Assembly (NCBI GenBank): GCA_025458665.1
Contig: JALOSG010000085.1
Coordinates: 1 to 10,593, forward strand
Direction of reading: 5' to 3'
Length of the DNA stretch: 10,593 nt
Source of the DNA: Serpentinimonas sp.
GTDB lineage: Bacteria; Pseudomonadota; Gammaproteobacteria; Burkholderiales; Burkholderiaceae_C
Of the stretch, positions 6,435-10,593 are shown one piece after another (the first letter of the stretch is position 1; each line of letters opens with the position of its first letter). A model generated the notes under the pieces. That model saw nothing but the letters and a program-made list of their open reading frames with translations. It ran no database searches and was not told the origin of the DNA. Made by a program: the position numbers and the translations under genes.

Positions 6435-6677
6435 TCAGCGCTTCTTCAACGGGGGCAGGCCCATGCGGGCACGCCCCTTGTTGATGCGGGTTTCCTTGCG
6501 CTCGTCTTCCCGTTCTGCCGCTTTGCGCCGGGTGTAGCCCGACCAGTCGGCCCACGACCACCAGAGCACGGCCAGACCGAATGGCGCAAGCACCACCCAC
6601 CAAGGCCACTCGGCCACCGCAGTCAGGGCGAAGTACTTCAACAGCAGCAAAACCACCCCAAGAATCAGAAACAGCAT
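6435..6677 (-). CDS. small Trp-rich membrane protein, function unknown
   Basis: This 80-residue protein has two hydrophobic segments (about 1-22 and 26-43) and a very basic tail (50-80, with RRK, KGRAR and KKR clusters) likely to face the cytoplasm. Seven tryptophans (W24, W26, W27, W39, W40, W42, W45) crowd the end of the hairpin near the membrane surface. It resembles the betaproteobacterial small Trp-rich protein family (TIGR04438, recalled from memory), whose function is not known to me. The ATG at 6677 has a purine-rich AAGAGAA 4 bases upstream. It ends back to back with ilvD: the two stop codons form TGATCA with no spacer. It diverges from the cytochrome gene across 164 bases. The amphipathic composition and membrane topology support a real gene despite its size. 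Confidence 0.85.
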   Translation of the reverse strand: MLFLILGVVLLLLKYFALTAVAEWPWWVVLAPFGLAVLWWSWADWSGYTRRKAAEREDERKETRINKGRARMGLPPLKKR

Positions 6678-6730
6678 GGTGTTCTCTTTGAGTCAGACTG
6701 CCTCATTGTGAACCAGGGACCCACCCACAG

Positions 6731-6780
6731 GCAACCACCCTTCGGGTATTGCAACAACTGGTAAAGCCAACCGGTTGCAG
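6731..6780. promoter_or_regulatory. inverted repeats in the divergent promoter region before the cytochrome gene
   Basis: The 164-bp gap between the Trp-rich protein gene and the cytochrome gene holds a hairpin GCAA-cc-ACCC-TTC-GGGT-a-TTGC (6731-6752) and a perfect 10-bp palindrome CAACCGGTTG (6768-6777). The GCAAC/GTTGC word recurs across the stretch. It lies upstream of the -10-like element at 6794 and could be a regulator site, but no known operator is recognised. Confidence 0.3.
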
Positions 6781-6793
6781 GGCACTATGCCGA

Positions 6794-6799
6794 TAGAAT
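6794..6799 (+). promoter_or_regulatory. possible -10 element of the cytochrome c gene
   Basis: TAGAAT (five of six matches to the -10 consensus) would start a transcript near 6806 and leave a 36-base leader that contains the AAGGAA ribosome-binding site at 6830-6835. No good -35 is seen 16-18 bases upstream; TTGCAG at 6775 is only 13 bases away. Confidence 0.3.
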
Positions 6800-6841
6800 C
6801 CGCGCAAACGCACGACAACTGCTCTTCCGAAGGAACCTGCC

Positions 6842-7147
6842 ATGAAACGCGCTCTCTTGATGTTTGCCGCCTGCACCGCCGTCACTCTGCCGGCCTGGGC
6901 CGACATGAACCTGGCCCGCTCCAAGAACTGCATGGCCTGCCACGCAGTCGACAAAAAGCTGGTGGGCCCTTCCTACAAAGACATTGCCGCCCGTTATGCA
7001 GGCAATGCCACGGCAGCCGACACACTGGCCACGAAAATCATGCGTGGCGGCTCCGGCGTCTGGGGGGCTATCCCCATGCCTGCAAACCCCCAGGTCAGCG
7101 CCGCCGAGGCCAAAACCCTGGCAACCTGGATCCTGAGCACCAAATAA
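6842..7147 (+). CDS. small periplasmic class I c-type cytochrome (c551/c552-like)
   Basis: This is a 101-residue exported electron carrier. A signal peptide covers residues 1-20, with cleavage expected after AWA, leaving a mature protein of about 81 residues, the usual size of c551/c552. The haem is attached at CMACH (C30, C33, axial His34), and Met79 in IPMP is the likely second axial ligand. VGPSYKDIAARYAG (41-54) and the C-terminal helix ATWIL are also typical. The ATG follows AAGGAA at a 6-base spacing. It stands alone, converging with acs across a terminator, so its redox partners (an oxidase, a nitrite reductase or a peroxidase) cannot be read from the neighbourhood. The family call is very secure; the exact partner is unknown. 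Confidence 0.96.
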   Translation: MKRALLMFAACTAVTLPAWADMNLARSKNCMACHAVDKKLVGPSYKDIAARYAGNATAADTLATKIMRGGSGVWGAIPMPANPQVSAAEAKTLATWILSTK

Positions 7148-7184
7148 GGCTCCGGGCGCCTCCAGGCCAGCATTCCGCCCTGCA

Positions 7185-7225
7185 GCATAAAAAAAACCGC
7201 TCCCTGAGGAGCGGTTTTTTTATGC
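7185..7225. terminator. bidirectional Rho-independent terminator
   Basis: GCAT-A8-CCGCTCC pairs with GGAGCGG-T7-ATGC around the 4-base loop CTGA. The GC-rich core stem is flanked by an A-tract on one side and a T-tract on the other, so it works for both strands. It lies 37 bases after the cytochrome stop and 12 bases after the acs stop on the other strand, serving both converging genes. Confidence 0.95.
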
Positions 7226-7237
7226 CTGGGTAGCCCG

Positions 7238-9232
7238 TCAGACGCTGCGCGCGAGTTGCTCCAGAATCGCCGGATTCTCCAGGGTGGAGGTGTCCTGGGT
7301 GATGGTCTCGCCCTTGGCCAGCGAGCGCAACAGGCGGCGCATGATCTTGCCGGAGCGGGTCTTGGGCAAGTTCTCGCCAAAGCGGATTTCCTTGGGCTTG
7401 GCAATCGGCCCAATTTCCTTGCCCACCCAGTTGCGCAGTTCGTTGGCCAGCGCCTTGGCTTCGTCGCCGGTGGGAATGGGACGCTTGAGGACCACGAAAG
7501 CCACAATCGCCTCGCCGGTCACATCGTCCGGGCGGCCCACCACAGCGGCCTCGGCCACCAGGTCGGACTTGGCCACCAGCGCCGACTCAATCTCCATGGT
7601 GCCCATGCGGTGCCCCGATACGTTGAGCACGTCGTCGATACGGCCGGTGATGCGGAAATAACCCCGGTCGGCGCTGCGCACCGCACCGTCGCCGGCCAGG
7701 TAGTAGCCCTTGAGCTCTTCGGGGAAGTAGCTCTTCTTGAAACGCTCCGGGTCGCCCCAGATGGTGCGGATCATGCTGGGCCACGGCTTCTTCACCACCA
7801 GAATGCCACCCGAACCGTGGGGTACGTCGGCACCCGATTCGTCCACGATGGCAGCGGCAATGCCTGGCAGCGGCAGCGTGCAGGAACCCGGCACCAGCGG
7901 CGTGGCGCCCGGCAGAGGCGTGATCATGTGGCCGCCGGTCTCGGTCTGCCAGAAGGTGTCCACAATGGGGCAACGCTCGCCGCCCACGTTCTTGTGGTAC
8001 CAGATCCAGGCTTCGGGGTTGATGGGTTCACCCACCGAACCCAGAATGCGCAGCGAACCCAGGTTCCAGTTCTTCGGGTGCACTTTCTCGTCGGTGTCGC
8101 AGGCCTTGATGAGCGAGCGGATGGCTGTGGGCGCGGTGTAGAAGATAGTGCACTGGTGCTTCTCGATCATCTGCCAGAAGCGGCCAGCGTTCGGGTAGGT
8201 GGGCACACCTTCGAACACGATCTGGGTGGCACCGGCGGCCAGCGGCCCGTAGGCCACATAGCTGTGGCCGGTGATCCAGCCAATGTCGGCGGTGCACCAG
8301 AACACGTCGGTGGGCTGCAGGTCGAAGGTCCAGTTCATGGTGAGGTTGGCCCACAGCACATAGCCACCCGTGCTGTGCTGCACACCCTTGGGTTTGCCGG
8401 TGGAGCCGGAGGTGTAGAGCACGAACAGCGGGTGTTCGGCGCTCACCATTTCGGCCGGGCAGTCCTTGGACTGGGCGGCCATTTCCTCGTGCATGAAGCT
8501 GTCGCGGCCTGCCACCATGTTCACCGGCGTCTGGGTGCGCTGGTACACCAGCACGCTCTTCACCGACTCGCAACCGCCCTGGGCAATCGCTTCGTCCACG
8601 ATGGACTTGAGGGGCAGTTCCTTGCCACCACGCATCTGGTAGTTGGCTGTGACCACCGCCACGGCGCCGGCATCGTGAATGCGCTCGTGCAGCGCCTTGG
8701 AAGAGAAGCCGCCAAACACCACGCTGTGGGTGGCACCAATGCGCGCGCAGGCCTGCATGGCCACCACACCCTCGATGGTCATGGGCATGTAGAGCACCAC
8801 GCGGTCGCCCTTCTTCACCCCTTTGGACTTCAGCACGTTGGCGAACTGGGACACCATGCCCAGCAGCTCGCGGTAGGTCACCTTGGTCACGGTGCCGTCA
8901 TCGGCCTCGAAAATGATGGCGGTCTTGTGCTCCACCGGGGTGCCCATGTGGCGGTCCAGGCAGTTGTAGGAGGCGTTGAGCTCGCCGTCCTCGAACCACT
9001 TGTAGAAGGGTGCGTTCGACTCGTCCAGCACTTTCGTGAAGGGTTTGTGCCACGTCAGGGTCTCGCGGGCCAGGCGCGCCCAGAAGCCCTGGAAATCTCG
9101 CTCTGCCTCGGCGCACAGGGCGTTGTAGGCATCCATTCCGCCAATGCGGGCCGCCTTGACGAAAGCAGCGCTGGGCTCGAAAACGCGGTTCTCCACCAGA
9201 GTGGATTCAATAGCTGACGACGGTGCGGACAT
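7238..9232 (-). CDS. acs: acetyl-CoA synthetase (AMP-forming)
   Basis: Acs activates acetate with ATP and CoA to acetyl-CoA through acetyl-AMP in the cytoplasm. At 664 residues it is close to the 652 of E. coli Acs. The ACAS N-terminal region comes first, then the AMP-binding domain with the P-loop YTSGSTGKPKG (273-283) and DTFWQTETGG (425-434), where W428 corresponds to the tryptophan that keeps the acyl pocket acetate-sized. YLAGD (511-515) and GRIDDVLNVSGHRMGTMEIE (530-549) mark the hinge and C-terminal domain. K629 in RSGKIMRR is the catalytic lysine that protein acetylation silences in Salmonella. The start at 9232 has GAGGAGA 8 bases upstream; an upstream in-frame start at 9301 would add 23 residues with no family support. 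The W428 position argues against propionyl-CoA synthetase. Confidence 0.97.
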   Translation of the reverse strand: MSAPSSAIESTLVENRVFEPSAAFVKAARIGGMDAYNALCAEAERDFQGFWARLARETLTWHKPFTKVLDESNAPFYKWFEDGELNASYNCLDRHMGTPVEHKTAIIFEADDGTVTKVTYRELLGMVSQFANVLKSKGVKKGDRVVLYMPMTIEGVVAMQACARIGATHSVVFGGFSSKALHERIHDAGAVAVVTANYQMRGGKELPLKSIVDEAIAQGGCESVKSVLVYQRTQTPVNMVAGRDSFMHEEMAAQSKDCPAEMVSAEHPLFVLYTSGSTGKPKGVQHSTGGYVLWANLTMNWTFDLQPTDVFWCTADIGWITGHSYVAYGPLAAGATQIVFEGVPTYPNAGRFWQMIEKHQCTIFYTAPTAIRSLIKACDTDEKVHPKNWNLGSLRILGSVGEPINPEAWIWYHKNVGGERCPIVDTFWQTETGGHMITPLPGATPLVPGSCTLPLPGIAAAIVDESGADVPHGSGGILVVKKPWPSMIRTIWGDPERFKKSYFPEELKGYYLAGDGAVRSADRGYFRITGRIDDVLNVSGHRMGTMEIESALVAKSDLVAEAAVVGRPDDVTGEAIVAFVVLKRPIPTGDEAKALANELRNWVGKEIGPIAKPKEIRFGENLPKTRSGKIMRRLLRSLAKGETITQDTSTLENPAILEQLARSV

Positions 9233-9240
9233 TGTTGGAG

Positions 9241-9247
9241 TCTCCTC
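9241..9247 (-). promoter_or_regulatory. acs: Shine-Dalgarno site that fixes the acs start
   Basis: GAGGAGA on the minus strand lies 8 bases before the ATG at 9232. It supports this start over the longer frame beginning at 9301. Confidence 0.75.
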
Positions 9248-9256
9248 AGGGTAGAT

Positions 9257-9290
9257 CACGGATAACCCGTGGAACTGTGAGCGTACGCTC
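9257..9290. promoter_or_regulatory. inverted repeats upstream of acs
   Basis: A perfect 12-bp palindrome GAGCGTACGCTC (9279-9290) and a 5-5-5 inverted repeat CACGG-ATAAC-CCGTG (9257-9271) lie 25-58 bases before the acs start codon. The first could be an operator and the second a small leader hairpin. I recognise no known regulator site in either, and no convincing acs promoter hexamers. Confidence 0.35.
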
Positions 9291-9348
9291 TTACGAGCCA
9301 CTTACACCCGCACGGCAGGCTTGGCCGCTCAGCGGGTCAGCCTGTCGC

Positions 9349-9354
9349 TAGAAT
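9349..9354 (+). promoter_or_regulatory. possible -10 element of the sodium channel gene
   Basis: TAGAAT (five of six -10 matches, the same hexamer as before the cytochrome gene) would start transcription near 9361, about 60 bases before the ATG. No good -35 is present at standard spacing. Confidence 0.25.
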
Positions 9355-9423
9355 GTCGCACCGCAGGGGAAACAGGCGGCGAAAACAGCCTCTTCCCCGG
9401 CGCCCCCCACCCCGCTCGCACCC

Positions 9424-10302
9424 ATGTCTGGCTCTGCAAACATGAACCCTTCTGCCCTGCCTTTCAGCCCCAGCCTGCGCGAACGTGTGGCCCAGTGGCT
9501 GGCACAACGCTGGTTCCAGAACGCCATTCTGGTGCTCATTGTGGTGAATGCGGTGGTGCTGGGGCTGGAGACTTCCAGCACGCTCATGGCCCAGTACGGA
9601 ACGTGGCTGCGGACTCTGGACCTGGCCATTCTGGCGGTGTTCGTGGTGGAGATCTCCATGCGCCTGTTCGTGCACCGGCTGGCCTTCTTCAAGGACCCCT
9701 GGAGTGTGTTCGACTTTGCGGTGGTGGCCATTGCGCTGGTGCCCGCCAGTGGGCCGTTTGCGGTGCTGCGCGCATTGCGGGTGCTGCGGGTGCTGCGCCT
9801 GCTCACGGCCGTGCCTTCCATGCGCCGCGTGGTGGGCGCGCTGCTGGCGGCCATACCGGGGCTGTCCTCCATTGCCATGGTGCTGCTATTGGTTTTCTAC
9901 GTGTTTGGCGTTATTGCCACCCACCTGTTTGGCAGCCACTTCCCGGAATGGTTCGGGCATCTGGGGCGTTCGCTGTACACGCTGTTCCAGGTCATGACCC
10001 TGGAGAGTTGGTCCATGGGCATATCGCGCCCGGTCATGGAGAAGGTGCCCTACGCCTGGGCCTTCTTCATCCTGTTCATTCTGTTTGCCACTTTCACGAT
10101 GCTCAACCTGTTCATCGCCATCATCGTGAACGCCATGCAGACCTTCACCGAACAGGAGCACAACCTCACCCAGCAAACCACCGTGGGCGCGGTGGAGAAG
10201 GTGGGCGAGTCCATAGAACACCAGTTGCACGCCGAAGTGCAGTCCCTGCGCCAGGAAATTGGCGAACTCAAGGCCCTGCTGCAAAGCCAGCCCAGAGGGT
10301 AA
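9424..10302 (+). CDS. voltage-gated sodium channel of the NaChBac/NavAb type
   Basis: This 292-residue inner-membrane protein is a single-domain six-helix ion channel that would assemble as a tetramer. S1 (about 32-48), S2 (65-83) and S3 (93-107) are followed by S4, with four gating arginines every third residue (R116, R119, R122, R125). Next come S5 (about 145-168), the pore helix and the selectivity filter TLESWSM (192-198) with E194, which matches the NavAb filter and points to Na+ selectivity. S6 (211-238) is followed by a polar neck and a C-terminal coiled coil (about 255-287, EVQSLRQEIGELKALL) suited to tetramer bundling. The ATG at 9424 and an in-frame ATG at 9442 both lack a Shine-Dalgarno, so the start is uncertain by six residues. 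It is followed 34 bases later by the fumarase gene. The channel's physiological role in this bacterium cannot be read from the sequence. Confidence 0.95.
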   Translation: MSGSANMNPSALPFSPSLRERVAQWLAQRWFQNAILVLIVVNAVVLGLETSSTLMAQYGTWLRTLDLAILAVFVVEISMRLFVHRLAFFKDPWSVFDFAVVAIALVPASGPFAVLRALRVLRVLRLLTAVPSMRRVVGALLAAIPGLSSIAMVLLLVFYVFGVIATHLFGSHFPEWFGHLGRSLYTLFQVMTLESWSMGISRPVMEKVPYAWAFFILFILFATFTMLNLFIAIIVNAMQTFTEQEHNLTQQTTVGAVEKVGESIEHQLHAEVQSLRQEIGELKALLQSQPRG

Positions 10303-10324
10303 AGGCCTGCCAGCATCCACACAC

Positions 10325-10330
10325 TAAGAT
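10325..10330 (+). promoter_or_regulatory. -10-like element directly before the fumarase start
   Basis: TAAGAT (four of six matches) ends 6 bases before the ATG at 10337, so a transcript from it would begin at or next to the start codon and be leaderless. There is no Shine-Dalgarno before this ATG, which fits that idea, but read-through from the channel gene 34 bases upstream is as likely. Confidence 0.2.
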
Positions 10331-10336
10331 CGAGCC

Positions 10337-10593
10337 ATGACTACTTCCACCACATCCCCCAGCACTGCCCGCGACCCCAACGCCCCGGTGGCCATTCGCC
10401 AGGAAGACCTGATCGAATCCGTGGCTGCCGCGCTGCAGTACATCAGCTACTACCACCCAGCCGACTACATCAGCCACCTGGCCCGCGCCTACGAGCGCGA
10501 ACAGGGCCCCGCCGCCAAAGACGCCATTGCGCAAATCCTCACCAACAGCAAGATGAGCGCGCTGGGCCACCGGCCCATCTGCCAGGACACCGG
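10337..10593 (+). CDS. fumA: fumarate hydratase, class I (iron-sulfur), 3' end cut off by window
   Basis: Class I fumarase is an oxygen-sensitive 4Fe-4S enzyme that interconverts fumarate and malate in the TCA cycle. Only the first 85 residues are inside the window. After a low-complexity start (Thr/Ser-rich, 1-10) come IRQEDLIESVAAALQYISYY (20-39) and LTNSKMSALGHRPICQDTG (68-86), where C82 in the ICQDTG motif is the first cluster ligand of the class I family. The rest of the protein, normally about 500 residues, lies beyond the edge. Class I tartrate dehydratases share the fold and motif, so the fumarase call rests on the similarity of this N-terminus to single-chain fumarases. The ATG at 10337 has no Shine-Dalgarno. 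Confidence 0.88.
   Translation, partial: MTTSTTSPSTARDPNAPVAIRQEDLIESVAAALQYISYYHPADYISHLARAYEREQGPAAKDAIAQILTNSKMSALGHRPICQDT

Noticed and set aside
7256..9217. Open frame of 653 codons on the plus strand opposite acs
   Set aside because: It mirrors the acs codons and is His/Gly/Val-rich with no recognisable domain. Long antisense frames are expected opposite high-GC genes.
9233..9301. N-terminal extension of Acs by 23 residues
   Set aside because: GAGGAGA sits at correct spacing before ATG 9232 and the extension covers inverted repeats; no family support.

Overview
The window reads as an ordinary chromosomal stretch of a high-GC betaproteobacterium, most likely a Comamonadaceae member (Acidovorax, Comamonas or Hydrogenophaga type). 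The reasons are the strong G/C bias at third codon positions, an orphan Bug-type periplasmic receptor, a small Trp-rich membrane protein and the short form of IlvD. The genus is inference. I see no insertion sequence, phage gene, CRISPR array, tRNA or rRNA, and no gene-free stretch over about 200 bases.

Left part (1-3784, all minus strand): a malonate-use operon transcribed in the order matR (GntR/FCD regulator), matA (malonyl-CoA decarboxylase), a Bug/TctC solute receptor, matB (malonyl-CoA synthase, cut by the window edge). Malonate would be captured by the receptor, activated by MatB and decarboxylated by MatA to acetyl-CoA. A perfect 14-bp palindrome at the matR start is a good candidate MatR operator. 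matR and matA overlap by ATGA, and an inverted repeat there encloses the matA ribosome-binding site. A long GC-rich hairpin separates the receptor gene from matB.

Middle part (3835-6677): lgt (lipoprotein diacylglyceryl transferase, minus) and ilvD (dihydroxy-acid dehydratase, plus) diverge from a 68-bp gap that holds a perfect 14-bp palindrome. ilvD then meets a small Trp-rich membrane protein gene (minus) with no spacer: their two stop codons form TGATCA.

Right part (6678-10593): a small periplasmic c-type cytochrome (plus) converges with acs (acetyl-CoA synthetase, minus) across one clear bidirectional terminator. Next, on the plus strand, come a single-domain voltage-gated sodium channel with a TLESWSM selectivity filter and the 5' part of a class I (iron-sulfur) fumarase gene. 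The mat enzymes and Acs both feed acetyl-CoA, and fumarase belongs to the TCA cycle that burns it, but these are separate transcription units and the grouping may be chance.

I do not see a clearly undescribed system. The most rewarding leads are the malonate operon that carries a Bug receptor and no visible permease, its regulatory palindromes, and the NavAb-like channel.
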